Under the pieces are notes generated by a model that saw only the letters and a program-made list of their open reading frames with translations, had not been told where the DNA came from and made no database searches. Made by a program: the position numbers and the translations under genes. This document shows, one piece after another, positions 17,805-27,077 of a stretch of 64,000 nt of DNA. Positions within the stretch are counted from its first letter, which is position 1, and every line of letters begins with the position of its first letter. The stretch lies in assembly GCF_947494015.1 (NCBI RefSeq), contig NZ_CANLTL010000001.1:62001-126000 (forward strand). Reading direction: 5' to 3'. Origin of the DNA: an uncultured Cellulomonas sp. (GTDB lineage Bacteria > Actinomycetota > Actinomycetes > Actinomycetales > Cellulomonadaceae).

Positions 17805-18524
17805 TCAGCCCTGGCCGTAGACGTTCTGGTAGCGCGCGTACAGCGAGTCGACGTCGGACTGCGCGATCGGCAGCGGGTCGCCGAGCTGACGCGCGATGTG
17901 GATGGTCCGGGCGACCTCCTCGGCCATCACGGCCGCCTTGACGGCGGCGCGGGCGTCCCTGCCGATCGTGAACGGCCCGTGGTTGCGCATCAGCACCGCC
18001 GGCGACCGGCTGCCGCGCAGCGTCTCGACGATCCCGCGGCCGATCGAGTCGTCGCCGATCAGCGCGAACGGGCCGATCGGGATGGGGCCGCCGAACTCGT
18101 CGGCCATCATGGTCAGCACGCACGGCACCTCCTCGCCGCGCGCCGCCCACGCCGTCGCGTAGGTGGAGTGGGTGTGCACCACGCCGCCGACCTCGGCCAT
18201 GTGCTGGTAGACGTACGCGTGCGCCGCGGTGTCCGACGACGGCGACCGGTCGCCGTCGACCAGGGCGCCCTCGAGGTCGCACACGACCATCTCGGCGGCG
18301 GTGAGCGCGTCGTAGGAGACCCCGGACGGCTTGATGACGAGCAGGTCGTCCGGCCCCGGTCCGGCGTCGGGATCGACGACGACGCGCTGCGAGACGTTGC
18401 CCGCCGTCCACACGACGAGCCCCCACCGGGGCAGCTCGGCGTGCAGTGCGGCGACGACGTCCCGGGTCCGCGCGACGGCGTCGCGCACCTCGTCGGGGTA
18501 CGCGTCCAGTCCTCGCGTGGTCAT
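17805..18524 (-). CDS. araD: L-ribulose-5-phosphate 4-epimerase
   Basis: 239 residues, class II aldolase fold. Converts L-ribulose 5-phosphate to D-xylulose 5-phosphate. Seen: the phosphate-binding loop GNVSQRV, substrate loop [15 protein letters not shown], zinc ligands in [13 protein letters not shown], and [13 protein letters not shown] 18524 follows an AGGAGG-like site and lies 49 bases after the araB stop. It is the middle gene of the arabinose operon. Confidence 0.96.
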   Translation of the reverse strand: MTTRGLDAYPDEVRDAVARTRDVVAALHAELPRWGLVVWTAGNVSQRVVVDPDAGPGPDDLLVIKPSGVSYDALTAAEMVVCDLEGALVDGDRSPSSDTAAHAYVYQHMAEVGGVVHTHSTYATAWAARGEEVPCVLTMMADEFGGPIPIGPFALIGDDSIGRGIVETLRGSRSPAVLMRNHGPFTIGRDARAAVKAAVMAEEVARTIHIARQLGDPLPIAQSDVDSLYARYQNVYGQG

Positions 18525-18573
18525 GCCGGCCTCCTGCCGTGGGTGGGGGTGCGCGTGCCTGCGGCCGCGCGGG

Positions 18574-20202
18574 TCAGTCGAGCTCGACCGTGGTCGCCGC
18601 CTGCTCGATGGCGAGCCCGGCGACGTAGCGCTCGAGGAAGGTGGTGAAGCCGGCGACGTCGGCGGCGTCGGGCTCGACGACGTCCACCGCGGAGCCGGCG
18701 AACACGTGGGCGCGCAGGTAGGAGTCCAGGTCCTGCCCGCCGCCGGCGCCCAGGTATCCGGCCAGCACGGCCATCCCCCACGGCCCGCCCTCACTCGCCG
18801 TGCGGGCGACCCCGACCGGCGCCCGGACCGCCGCGGCCAGCAGCCGCTGGGCCACCCCGGCGGTGCGGAACATGCCGCCATGGGCGTACAGGGTGTCGAG
18901 CTGGACCCCCTCGCCCTCCAGGACCCGCATGCCCAGGCTGAGCGTGCCGAAGGCGCTGAGCACCTGGGTGCGCATGAAGTTCGCCAGCGTGAGCCGGCTG
19001 CCGGGGCTGCGCACGATCAGCGGGCGGCCCTCGGTCAGCCCCGTGATGGGCTCGCCGGACAGGTAGTTGTAGGCCAGCAGGCCGCCGCCGTCCGCGTCGC
19101 CGTCCAGCGCCGCGCCCAGCAGGGCGCCGAAGACGGCGTCGGGCTCGGCGGGACGGCCGAGCGCCGCGGCGAACTGGCCGAAGACCTCGGCCCAGGCACC
19201 CAGCTCGCTGGCGCCGTTGTTGCAGTGGACCATCGCGACCAGGTCGCCCGCGGGCGTGGTGACCACGTCGAGCTCGTGGTGGACGCGCTCGAGCGGACGC
19301 TCGAGGACGACCATCGCGAAGATCGACGTGCCGACGCTGACGTTCCCGGTGCGCGGCGCGACGGCGTTGGTCGCGACCATTCCGGTCCCGGCGTCCCCCT
19401 CGGGCGGGCACATCGGGATCCCGGCCCGCAGCGTCCCGGACGGGTCGAGGAGCGCGGCACCCTCCTCGGTCAGCCGGCCGGCCTCCTGCCCGGCGACCAG
19501 GACCTCGGGCAGCAGGTCCCGCACCGCCGGCATGCCGGGACGACGCTCGGACAGCAGCTCGTCGAGCTGCCCGAGCATCCGGGCGTCGTAGTCGCGGGTC
19601 TGCGGGTCGACCGGGAACATGCCCGACGCGTCGCCGACACCCAGGACGTGGCGTCCCGTGAGCCGCCGGTGGACGTACCCGGCCAGGGTCGTCAGGGTGC
19701 GGACCCGGGCGACGTGCGGCTCGTCGTCGAGCACGGCCTGGTACAGGTGGGCGACCGACCAGCGCAGCGGGATGTTCTGGCCGAACAGCTCGGTCAGCTC
19801 CCCGGCGGCTCGCTCCGTGGTGGTGTTGCGCCACGTCCGGAACGGGACGAGCAGCTCGCCGTCGTCGTCGAAGGCGAGGTAGCCGTGCATCATCGCGGAG
19901 ACGCCGAGACCACCGACGGTCGTCGGCCGCACGCCGTGCCGGCGCTCGGCGTCGTCCCGCAACGACGCGACGCAGCTGCGCAGACCGTCCCAGACGGCGT
20001 CCAGCGAGTAGGTCCACATCCGGTCGACGAGCTGGTTCTCCCAGTCGTGGCTGCCGCTGGCCACGGCGGCGCCGTCGGGACCGATCAGCACCGCCTTGAT
20101 CCGGGTCGAGCCCAGCTCGATGCCCAGGGACGTGCGCCCCTCGACGATGGCTGCGGGCGTGCCGGCGCGCGGGTCGGTGCCCTGCTGCGGGTCGACGGCC
20201 AT
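18574..20202 (-). CDS. araB: L-ribulokinase (FGGY family)
   Basis: 542 residues. Phosphorylates L-ribulose at C5. The N-terminal FGGY ATPase opening is SLGIELGSTRIKAVLIG and the C-terminal half carries LYAHGGMFRTAGVAQ and TASEGGPWGMA. It belongs to the actinobacterial AraB branch, which resembles xylulokinase more than E. coli AraB, so a role on xylulose cannot be excluded; synteny with araD and araA favours ribulokinase. The start at 20202 leaves an 87-base leader from the AraR-controlled promoter. Confidence 0.9.
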   Translation of the reverse strand: MAVDPQQGTDPRAGTPAAIVEGRTSLGIELGSTRIKAVLIGPDGAAVASGSHDWENQLVDRMWTYSLDAVWDGLRSCVASLRDDAERRHGVRPTTVGGLGVSAMMHGYLAFDDDGELLVPFRTWRNTTTERAAGELTELFGQNIPLRWSVAHLYQAVLDDEPHVARVRTLTTLAGYVHRRLTGRHVLGVGDASGMFPVDPQTRDYDARMLGQLDELLSERRPGMPAVRDLLPEVLVAGQEAGRLTEEGAALLDPSGTLRAGIPMCPPEGDAGTGMVATNAVAPRTGNVSVGTSIFAMVVLERPLERVHHELDVVTTPAGDLVAMVHCNNGASELGAWAEVFGQFAAALGRPAEPDAVFGALLGAALDGDADGGGLLAYNYLSGEPITGLTEGRPLIVRSPGSRLTLANFMRTQVLSAFGTLSLGMRVLEGEGVQLDTLYAHGGMFRTAGVAQRLLAAAVRAPVGVARTASEGGPWGMAVLAGYLGAGGGQDLDSYLRAHVFAGSAVDVVEPDAADVAGFTTFLERYVAGLAIEQAATTVELD

Positions 20203-20288
20203 GTCGCTCCCGTCCGTGACGACGTGGGCATCTCCGCGCAGCGACGCGACGGAGAGTACGGCGCCGGCAGGCCGCCGGCGATGCCGCC

Positions 20289-20316
20289 ATGTTAACGCTC
20301 ACACGGGGCGCGTCAA
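20289..20316 (-). promoter_or_regulatory. araBDA promoter with AraR operator
   Basis: Minus strand: TTGACG (20316-20311), 16 bases, TAACAT (20294-20289), with TGTGAGCGTTAACA at 20303-20290. Geometry is identical to the ytfQ promoter. The -35 box overlaps the stop codon of the upstream LacI gene. Confidence 0.82.
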
Positions 20317-21395
20317 GGCACGGCGTCCGCGGCGGGCGCGTCGTGCGACGCCGGCATCCGTGGTGGGCCCGTGGTGTCACGCACGACCAGGCGGGGCTCG
20401 ATGGGGGCGTGGTCGGCGGGCCGACCCTCCATCACGTCGAGCAGCACCCGCAGGCAGCGCCGGCCGAGCTCGCCGAAGTCCTGCCGGACGGTGGTCAGCG
20501 GCGGGTAGAAGTGCGCGGACCCGTCGACGTCGTCGAACCCGACGACCGACACGTCGTCGGGCACGCTGACGCCCGCCTCGGCGAACGCGCGCAGCAGGCC
20601 CAGGGCGAGCTGGTCGTTGGCGGCGAACACCGCGGTCGGCACGCCCTCGGCCGCGAGCCCGCGGCCCACCTCGTACCCCTGGCCGGCGTGCCAGGTGCAG
20701 GCGATCGGCGCACCGGGATCAAGCCCCCATGCGATGAGCTCGTCGGACCAGCCGCGCACCCGCTCACGGGCGTCGAGCCAGTCCTGCGGGCCGGCGAGGT
20801 GGATGACCTGTCGGTGGCCGAGGTGGAGCAGGTGGCGGGTTGCCGCACGGGCGCCGGCGTACTGGTCGACGGCGACCGTGTGCAGGCGCGGGTCGGCGAG
20901 GTCGCGCGGGCCCACCATCACCAGCGGCACGGGGGCCCCGAACGAGCGGACGGCCTCGACCGCGTGGTCGTGCGCCGCGATGACCACGACGCCGTCGACG
21001 CCCTGGGACATGAAGTGCTCGAGCACCTGGTGCACCCCCGCGGCGTCCCAGCGCGCCAGGGTCGCCATGCTGACGAACAGCCCGGCGTCGCGCGCCGCGC
21101 CCTCGACCGCGATCAGCGTGCTCGTCGGTCCGAACAGGGCCGAACCGGACGTGACCACGCCGATGGTCCCGGTGCGCCGCGTCACCAGCGCGCGGGCCGC
21201 GGTGTTGCGCCGGTAGCCCAGGTCCGCGATCGCGGCCAGCACCCGGTCGCGGGTCTCGGCCCGTACGCTCGGGTGGTCGTTCAGGACGCGCGACACCGTC
21301 TGGTGGGAGACCCCCGCCACCCGCGCCACGTCGCTCATCGCGGGCGGCCGCGGGCGGGCCGGCACCGACGCCGACGGACGGGGGGGTGCGGTCAC
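20313..21395 (-). CDS. araR: LacI-family arabinose repressor (AraR-type)
   Basis: 360 residues: LacI helix-turn-helix and hinge at about 20-75 ([19 protein letters not shown], then LGYRRNTAARALVT) and a Peripla_BP_3 effector domain ending DDVSVVGFDDVDGSA. The chosen start is GTG 21395, which overlaps the proC stop as GTGA; an in-frame ATG at MSDVARVAG, 19 codons later, is an alternative. It lies directly before araBDA, whose promoter overlaps its stop codon and bears a LacI-type operator, so control of araBDA and of the ytfQ operon is very likely. LacI-type AraR proteins are known in Corynebacterium and Bifidobacterium. No separate promoter is obvious, so it may be made from the proC transcript. 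Confidence 0.88.
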   Translation of the reverse strand: MTAPPRPSASVPARPRPPAMSDVARVAGVSHQTVSRVLNDHPSVRAETRDRVLAAIADLGYRRNTAARALVTRRTGTIGVVTSGSALFGPTSTLIAVEGAARDAGLFVSMATLARWDAAGVHQVLEHFMSQGVDGVVVIAAHDHAVEAVRSFGAPVPLVMVGPRDLADPRLHTVAVDQYAGARAATRHLLHLGHRQVIHLAGPQDWLDARERVRGWSDELIAWGLDPGAPIACTWHAGQGYEVGRGLAAEGVPTAVFAANDQLALGLLRAFAEAGVSVPDDVSVVGFDDVDGSAHFYPPLTTVRQDFGELGRRCLRVLLDVMEGRPADHAPIEPRLVVRDTTGPPRMPASHDAPAADAVP

Positions 21396-22219
21396 GACCC
21401 CTGCGCCCCGAGCTCGACGGAGCGGTCGCGGGCGGCGGCCACGGCCGCGACGACGGCGGCACGGACGCCCTGTGCGTCGAGCTCGCGGACGCCGGCGACC
21501 GTGGTGCCTCCCGGGGACGACACCCGCTCACGCAGCACCACCGGGTGCTCGCCGGTCTCACGCACCATCGCCGCCGCGCCCTCGACCGTCGCGACCGCCA
21601 GCTCGCGCGCCCGGTCCCGGGTCAGCCCCACCAGCACCCCCGCCTCGGCCATCGCGTCGATCAGGTAGAAGACGTAGGCAGGGCCGGACCCCGACAGGGC
21701 GGTCACCGCGTCGAGGTCCTTCTCGGGAGCGCGCACGACCAGCCCGGTCGCCGCGAGGATGCGCTCGGTGAGGGCCAGGTGCTCCTCCCCGGCGTGCGTG
21801 CCGGCGCTGACGACGCTGGCCCCGCGACCGATCACCGCCGGGGTGTTCGGCATCACCCGGACCACCGGGGTACCCGCCGGCAGCGGACCCTCGAGCTGGG
21901 CGCACGTCAGGCCCGCGGCGACCGACACCACCAGCGTCCCGGGGCGCAGCGAGTCGCTGACCTCCGTGAGCACGCCGGCCACGTCGTGCGGCTTGAGCGC
22001 GACGACGACGACATCCGCCCACCCGGCGACCCGGGCAGCGGGATCCATCGCCCGGACGCCGTACCGCTCGGAGAGCTCGTTGGCCCGCACGGCCGACCGC
22101 TCCACCACGCGGACGTCGTCGAAGGTCCAGCCGGCCCGCAGCGCGGCGGAGACGACGGTCTCCCCCATCACGCCGCCGCCCAGCACGCCGAGGCGAGGTG
22201 TCGTCGCGTCGTCGGTCAT
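21392..22219 (-). CDS. proC: Pyrroline-5-carboxylate reductase
   Basis: 275 residues, the normal length. Last step of proline synthesis (P5C to proline with NADPH). Rossmann motif LGVLGGGVMGE at the N-terminus, VRVMPNTPAVIG, and the C-terminal dimer/active-site signature ALSGSGPAYVFYLIDAM and SSPGGTTVAGV. ATG 22219 follows GAGAGGGACGAG. Its stop overlaps the araR start, an odd pairing of an amino-acid gene with a sugar repressor. Confidence 0.96.
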   Translation of the reverse strand: MTDDATTPRLGVLGGGVMGETVVSAALRAGWTFDDVRVVERSAVRANELSERYGVRAMDPAARVAGWADVVVVALKPHDVAGVLTEVSDSLRPGTLVVSVAAGLTCAQLEGPLPAGTPVVRVMPNTPAVIGRGASVVSAGTHAGEEHLALTERILAATGLVVRAPEKDLDAVTALSGSGPAYVFYLIDAMAEAGVLVGLTRDRARELAVATVEGAAAMVRETGEHPVVLRERVSSPGGTTVAGVRELDAQGVRAAVVAAVAAARDRSVELGAQGS

Positions 22220-22358
22220 CTCGTCCCTCTCCACGCCCGGCACGGTGGCCCCACCGTGGCGGGACGCTCGCGGACAGCGTAGTGAGCGCCGCCACCCCCG
22301 GCGCCGGGTGCCGGTCCGGTCGGCGGTCGCCGACGGCGCGACCGGCGGCGGCCGGCCG

Positions 22359-23078
22359 TCAGTAGGGGTAGGCGGCGTGGACGTCCCGGACGGCGGCGAG
22401 CGGTCCGGCCACCTGGAACGTCGCGGTGCCGTTGCTCCAGACGAGCACCGCCGTCCCGTCCGCCCCGGACGCGAGCGCCCAGGTGCCGGCGGGCGCGCCG
22501 GCGACCGTGACGTCCCCGGACGTCGGCCGGCCGTCGTCGACCGTCCCGGCGCCACCATCCGGCACCACCCGCGCTGCGGCCTCGCGGGCGTCGTCCGGGG
22601 TGCGCCACTGGGCGGCGATCACGGTCACCCCGCCACCACCGCCGTCGGAGTACTCCAGCCGGTACGCCTCGAGCGCGCCGGCGGCGACTAGGGGCGTCTC
22701 CTCGGTCAGTCCGGTCAGCGCGAACGACAGCACGGCGGACGGCAGCACGTCCGCGAAGGCGCTGACCGGCGCCCGCTCGACGGGCGCGAGCGTCGGCGTC
22801 GGGGACGGCAGGACGACGACCTCCGGTTCCGCCGCGGGGGGAGCCTGCGTGCGGAGCATCCCCTGAGCCACGGCCGCACCGCCGAGGAGCACCAGGGCCG
22901 CGGCCACGCCGGCGACCCACGCACGACGGCGGCGGCGGAGTGGGGCGGGCGTGGCGGGGTTCCCGCGTGGGTCGCCGCCGCCGGACGTGGCCGCCGACCC
23001 GCGGTACGACGTCGTGGGGTCCGACGACCACCGGGCGTCCGGACCTCCCGGGCCTGTGCGCCGCGTCGCCCGTCCCAT
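22359..23078 (-). CDS. Membrane-anchored hypothetical protein
   Basis: 239 residues, no family recognised. A Pro/Gly-rich cytoplasmic N-terminus of about 50 residues ends in LRRRRRAW, followed by one membrane helix (VAGVAAALVLLGGAAVAQG) and an extracellular part of about 165 residues with a Pro/Thr linker (LPSPTPTLAP). The outer domain has alternating strands (ALEAYRLEYSDG, VTVIAAQWRTPDDAREAAARV, GTAVLVWSNGTATFQVAGP) that resemble DUF4245-like single-pass proteins. Start ATG 23078 is a choice; the gene is divergent from radA. Confidence 0.7.
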   Translation of the reverse strand: MGRATRRTGPGGPDARWSSDPTTSYRGSAATSGGGDPRGNPATPAPLRRRRRAWVAGVAAALVLLGGAAVAQGMLRTQAPPAAEPEVVVLPSPTPTLAPVERAPVSAFADVLPSAVLSFALTGLTEETPLVAAGALEAYRLEYSDGGGGGVTVIAAQWRTPDDAREAAARVVPDGGAGTVDDGRPTSGDVTVAGAPAGTWALASGADGTAVLVWSNGTATFQVAGPLAAVRDVHAAYPY

Positions 23079-23298
23079 GCCTACCCCCTGTGCCGCACCC
23101 GTGTGCCCGTGCCCGCCGTCGACCCGTGCCGGTCGCTCTCCGCTCCGCCACGGGCACCGGCGCGGCGTCGGCGCGAGCCTACGCAGCGCGCGGCGGCCGG
23201 GGCACGGCACCACGCGGCACGGCCGACCCCCGGTCCTGCGTGCCGACGGCCTGCGCACACTCCGGTGCGGTGCGCCCGACCGTGTCGGTGGGGGTGGC

Positions 23299-23304
23299 TA
23301 GCCT
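23299..23304 (+). promoter_or_regulatory. -10 box placed for leaderless radA
   Basis: TAGCCT ends 7 bases before the radA ATG, and no ribosome site precedes that ATG. Transcription would begin at or next to the start codon. Leaderless messages are common in actinobacteria. Confidence 0.45.
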
Positions 23305-23311
23305 CCCGAGC

Positions 23312-24739
23312 ATGGCCACCTCCTCGACCGCCCGCCGTCCCGAGCGCACCCCGCGGCCGGGACTGCGCTGCGCCGAGTGCGGCTGGACGACCGCCAAGTG
23401 GGTCGGCCGCTGCGGGGAGTGCCAGGCGTGGGGCACCGTGGTGGACGACGCCGGCGCGGGCGGCGCGGCGCCCCGGACGGTCACCACCTCGCCGGTCCGC
23501 ACCCCGGCCCGCCCGATCGGCGAGATCGACGTCGAGCTGTCCCGCGCACGCCCGACCGGCGTCGCCGAGCTCGACCGGGTGCTGGGTGGCGGGCTGGTGC
23601 CCGGAGCGGTCGTCCTGCTGGCCGGGGAGCCGGGCGTGGGCAAGTCGACCCTGCTGCTCGACGTGGCCGCGCGCGCGGCACGCGGGGGCAGGCGGGTGCT
23701 GTACGTGACGGGCGAGGAGTCGGCCGGGCAGGTGCGGTTGCGTGCGGAGCGGATCCACGCCCTGGATCCCGGTCTGCTGCTCGCGGCGGAGACCGACCTG
23801 GGCACCGTGCTGGGCCACGTGGACCAGGTCGCGCCCGACCTGGTCATCGTCGACTCGGTGCAGACGATCGCGTCGGCCCAGGTCGACGGGACGGCCGGCG
23901 GGGTGAGCCAGGTCCGGGAGGTGGCCGCGGCGCTGATCGCGGTGGCCAAGGACCGGGACATCCCCACGGTGCTGGTCGGCCACGTGACCAAGGACGGCGC
24001 GATCGCCGGGCCACGCACGCTCGAGCACCTGGTGGACGTCGTGTGCCAGTTCGAGGGCGACCGGCACTCGCGCCTGCGGATGGTGCGGGCGACCAAGAAC
24101 CGGTACGGCCCCACGGACGAGGTCGGCTGCTTCGACCTGTCCGAGACAGGCATCGTGGGCCTGACCGACCCCAGCGGGCTGTTCCTGTCCCAGGCGCTGC
24201 ACCACGTGCCCGGGACCTGCGTCACCGTCACGCTCGAGGGACGGCGGCCGCTGGCCGTCGAGGTGCAGTCCCTGGTCGCGCCCAGCGTGCTGACCAACCC
24301 GCGACGCACGACGAGCGGCGTCGACTCGAGCCGGCTGGCGATGGTGCTCGCGGTGCTGCAGCGACGGGTCGGCGCACGCCTGGCGGACTCCGACGTCTAC
24401 GTCTCGACCGTCGGCGGCGCCCGGGTCGTCGAGCCGTCGGCCGACCTCGCTCTCGCACTGGCCACGATCAGCGCGCGGGAGGACGTCGCGCTCATGACGA
24501 ACCTCGTCGCGGTCGGCGAGGTGGGCCTGGCCGGTGAGATCCGTCCGGTCGCCGGTGTGTCGCGTCGCCTCGCCGAGGCTGCCCGGCTGGGGTTCACCCG
24601 TGCCATCGTCCCGCGCGGATCGGTCGAGCCCGGAGGCGGCCCGGACGGCATGACGGTCGCGGAGGCCGCCAACCTCGCCGAGGCGGTCCTCTACGCCGGC
24701 GGGCCGCGCGACGCGCCCGGGGGCGACCACCGCCGCTGA
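23312..24739 (+). CDS. radA: DNA repair protein RadA
   Basis: 475 residues. RecA-like ATPase that promotes branch migration during recombination. Order: C4 zinc finger CAECGWTTAKWVGRCGEC (residues about 20-37), Walker A GEPGVGKST, Walker B VIVDSVQTI, the RadA signature KNRYG (in RATKNRYGPTDEVG), and the Lon-like C-terminal domain from about 300 (SDVYVSTVGG, AGEIRPV). A Gly/Asp-rich tail follows. It precedes disA on the same strand, a pair conserved in many Gram-positives where RadA restrains DisA. Confidence 0.97.
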   Translation: MATSSTARRPERTPRPGLRCAECGWTTAKWVGRCGECQAWGTVVDDAGAGGAAPRTVTTSPVRTPARPIGEIDVELSRARPTGVAELDRVLGGGLVPGAVVLLAGEPGVGKSTLLLDVAARAARGGRRVLYVTGEESAGQVRLRAERIHALDPGLLLAAETDLGTVLGHVDQVAPDLVIVDSVQTIASAQVDGTAGGVSQVREVAAALIAVAKDRDIPTVLVGHVTKDGAIAGPRTLEHLVDVVCQFEGDRHSRLRMVRATKNRYGPTDEVGCFDLSETGIVGLTDPSGLFLSQALHHVPGTCVTVTLEGRRPLAVEVQSLVAPSVLTNPRRTTSGVDSSRLAMVLAVLQRRVGARLADSDVYVSTVGGARVVEPSADLALALATISAREDVALMTNLVAVGEVGLAGEIRPVAGVSRRLAEAARLGFTRAIVPRGSVEPGGGPDGMTVAEAANLAEAVLYAGGPRDAPGGDHRR

Positions 24740-24888
24740 CCCCCCGACGCACCGCCTCGGTGCCGCGGTACGGACGCTCGCCGAGCCGTGTCGGTGCAGC
24801 ATCGGCGCACGTGACGACGTCTGGTCGCGCGCCGGCGAGGCCCGCACGACGGTCCCGGACCTTCCCGGTCGGGCGCGGGTCCGGCGCG

Positions 24889-24894
24889 TAGGAT
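24889..24894 (+). promoter_or_regulatory. -10 box placed for leaderless disA
   Basis: TAGGAT followed by 6 bases and then the disA GTG at 24901. No ribosome site is visible before the GTG, so a leaderless message is likely. Confidence 0.5.
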
Positions 24895-24900
24895 CCGGTC

Positions 24901-25986
24901 GTGGCCACCCCCTCGCTCACCCCCGACGACCTGCTGCGCACGACGCTGGCCGCCGTGGCGCCCGGTGGTGAGCTGCGCGACGGCCTCGAGCGCATCCTGC
25001 GCGGCCGGACGGGCGCACTCATCGTGCTCGGGTTCGACCGGACGGTGGAGTCCATCTGCACCGGCGGCTTCGCCCTCGACGTCGAGTTCTCCGCCACCCG
25101 GCTGCGCGAGCTGGCGAAGATGGACGGTGCCGTCGTCCTGGACCGGGACGCGACCCGCATCCTGCGCGCCGCGGTGCAGCTGCTTCCCGACCCGACCATC
25201 GAGACGACCGAGTCCGGGACCCGGCACCGCACCGCGGAGCGGGTCGCGAAGCAGACCGGGTTCCCGGTCATCTCCGTGAGCCAGTCCATGCGGATCGTCG
25301 CCCTGTACGTGGGCGGGCTTCGCTACGTCCTGGAGGACTCCGACACGATCCTGTCCCGGGCCAACCAGGCGCTGGCGACGCTCGAGCGGTACAAGTCCCG
25401 GCTCGACGAGGTGAGCGGCACGCTCTCCGCACTCGAGATCGAGGACCTGGTCACCGTCCGGGACGTGTCCGCCGTGGTGCAGCGCCTGGAGATGGTGCGG
25501 CGCATCTCGGAGGAGATCGCCGGCTACGTCGTCGAGCTCGGGACCGACGGCCGCCTGCTCGCGCTGCAGCTCGACGAGCTCATCGGCGGGATCGGCGCCG
25601 ACCACGAGCTCGTCATCCGCGACTACGTCGAGACGTCGCGACGCGACCGCGAGCCGGCCGCCGTCCAGGCGGCGCTGGCGGCGCTGAACTCCACCGAGCT
25701 GCTGGACCTCACCCACATCGCGCGCATCCTCGGCCTGCCCGGGGCGGGCGACGCGCTCGACGCCGCCGTCGGACCGCGCGGGTACCGGCTGCTGTCGAAG
25801 GTGCCGCGGCTGCCCAACACCATCGTCGACCGGCTGGTCGGCCACTTCGGCGGTCTGCAGAAGCTGCTCGCGGCCGGCATCGACGAGCTCATGGCCGTCG
25901 ACGGGGTCGGCGAGCAGCGGGCGCGTGCCGTGCGTGAGGGGCTGTCCCGGCTCGCGGAGTCGAGCATCCTCGAGCGCTACGTCTGA
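24901..25986 (+). CDS. disA: DNA integrity scanning protein, diadenylate cyclase
   Basis: 361 residues. Makes cyclic di-AMP from two ATP and scans DNA for branched structures. The DAC domain (about 10-145) carries the catalytic DGA motif in KMDGAVVLD and the RHR motif in [10 protein letters not shown]; a helical linker spans about 150-290; the C-terminal helix-hairpin-helix region has [18 protein letters not shown] and [21 protein letters not shown] 24901 is the start because the sequence upstream lacks a reading and a -10 box sits just before it. Set 161 bases after radA. Confidence 0.97.
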   Translation: MATPSLTPDDLLRTTLAAVAPGGELRDGLERILRGRTGALIVLGFDRTVESICTGGFALDVEFSATRLRELAKMDGAVVLDRDATRILRAAVQLLPDPTIETTESGTRHRTAERVAKQTGFPVISVSQSMRIVALYVGGLRYVLEDSDTILSRANQALATLERYKSRLDEVSGTLSALEIEDLVTVRDVSAVVQRLEMVRRISEEIAGYVVELGTDGRLLALQLDELIGGIGADHELVIRDYVETSRRDREPAAVQAALAALNSTELLDLTHIARILGLPGAGDALDAAVGPRGYRLLSKVPRLPNTIVDRLVGHFGGLQKLLAAGIDELMAVDGVGEQRARAVREGLSRLAESSILERYV

Positions 25987-26039
25987 CGCCGGCGCGGTCG
26001 GTTCCGGACGCCGGACGCGCTGCGGCTCGGCGGCTCGAT

Positions 26040-26058
26040 GACGGCTCCTTGAGCCGTC
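26040..26058 (+). terminator. disA terminator hairpin
   Basis: Eight-base perfect arms GACGGCTC / GAGCCGTC with loop CTT, 54 bases after the disA stop, in the convergent gap. Confidence 0.55.
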
Positions 26059-26134
26059 GCCCCCGGGGGTGCGCCGCGCCGACGGACCGCCGCCGCACGG
26101 CACCGCCGGTGCGCGGCGACCCGGGCAGCACCGC

Positions 26135-26854
26135 CTACTGCAGGATGAAGACGACGCTCTGCGAGCTCGCCGCGCCCAGGGTGGCGACGGCCTGGTAGGT
26201 GCCGGACCGCGGCGCCGGCAGGTCGCCCGGGCAGCCCTCCGCCGAGCGGACCCGCGCCCACTCCACGGGGACCGCGTCCGCCGCACCGGCAGCCAGCAGC
26301 AGCTGGCGCGAGGCCCGGTCCTCGGGCGCGCAGTCCTTGCTCGACCACACACGGTCCTCGCCGGACGTGATGACCACCTCGCGCGAGGCGTCGCCGGCGT
26401 CCACGGTGCACGGCACGTCACCCACGTTGGTCACCGTCGCCGTGAGCACGGGGTTCGTGGTGGGCGCGAACTCCACGTCGGCCGAGGTGAGCGTCACCTG
26501 CAGCGCCGCCGGGGTGCAGTCCACCGGTGTGGCGGGCGGCACGTCGGAGTCGTCGGAGCCTTCGGGCTCGGCGTCCTCGGCCTCGTCGGCCTCGTCGGGG
26601 TCAGCGGTGCTGTCGGCCCCGGACCCGGCACCGTCCGCACCGTCCGACCCGGCGCCGTCGGCTCCACCGGCCACGTCCTCGGTGCCCTGCTCGGTCGCCG
26701 CGGCGGCGCCGGCGTCCCCGCGGTCACCGCGCAGCCACGACACGAGTGACGCGGAGCCCACGACCAGAGCGCCCACGACGAGCACGACCAGGAGGCGGCG
26801 CACCCAGTAGACGCGGGCTCCCTGCGGACCGACAGGGTGCAGGACCGTGCTCAT
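26135..26854 (-). CDS. Single-pass membrane protein with long acidic linker
   Basis: 239 residues. A short N-terminus, one membrane helix (LLVVLVVGALVVGSASLV, about 20-37), then about 60 residues made almost only of Asp, Glu, Gly, Ala and Ser, then an Ig-like extracellular domain (about 110-239; LQVTLTSADVEFAPTTNPVLTATVTNVG shortened here to NPVLTATVTNVG). Four cysteines in the outer domain (VDCTPA, VPCTVD, KDCAPE, EGCPGD) could form two disulfides. The ATG at 26854 follows GGAGTG. Function unknown; the fold looks like surface proteins conserved beside mutY/disA in relatives. It is divergent from mutY. Confidence 0.75.
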   Translation of the reverse strand: MSTVLHPVGPQGARVYWVRRLLVVLVVGALVVGSASLVSWLRGDRGDAGAAAATEQGTEDVAGGADGAGSDGADGAGSGADSTADPDEADEAEDAEPEGSDDSDVPPATPVDCTPAALQVTLTSADVEFAPTTNPVLTATVTNVGDVPCTVDAGDASREVVITSGEDRVWSSKDCAPEDRASRQLLLAAGAADAVPVEWARVRSAEGCPGDLPAPRSGTYQAVATLGAASSQSVVFILQ

Positions 26855-27077
26855 CACCACTCCTCCGCTGACCGACCTCGCTGGCGGCCGACCTCGTCTG
26901 CTGACCGACCCGGCCCGTTCGACGCGAGGCCGGCGGACCGACGTCGCCGTCGACGACCCGGTCCGGGGACCGGGGGCTCGTGGCCGGCGGCGGGATCGAC
27001 CCACCCACCGTACGGCGCCCGACCTCCGGCGCCGGGGCGCCGCGCCGGACGCCGCCGTCGGGCCGGTCAGGCACCAT

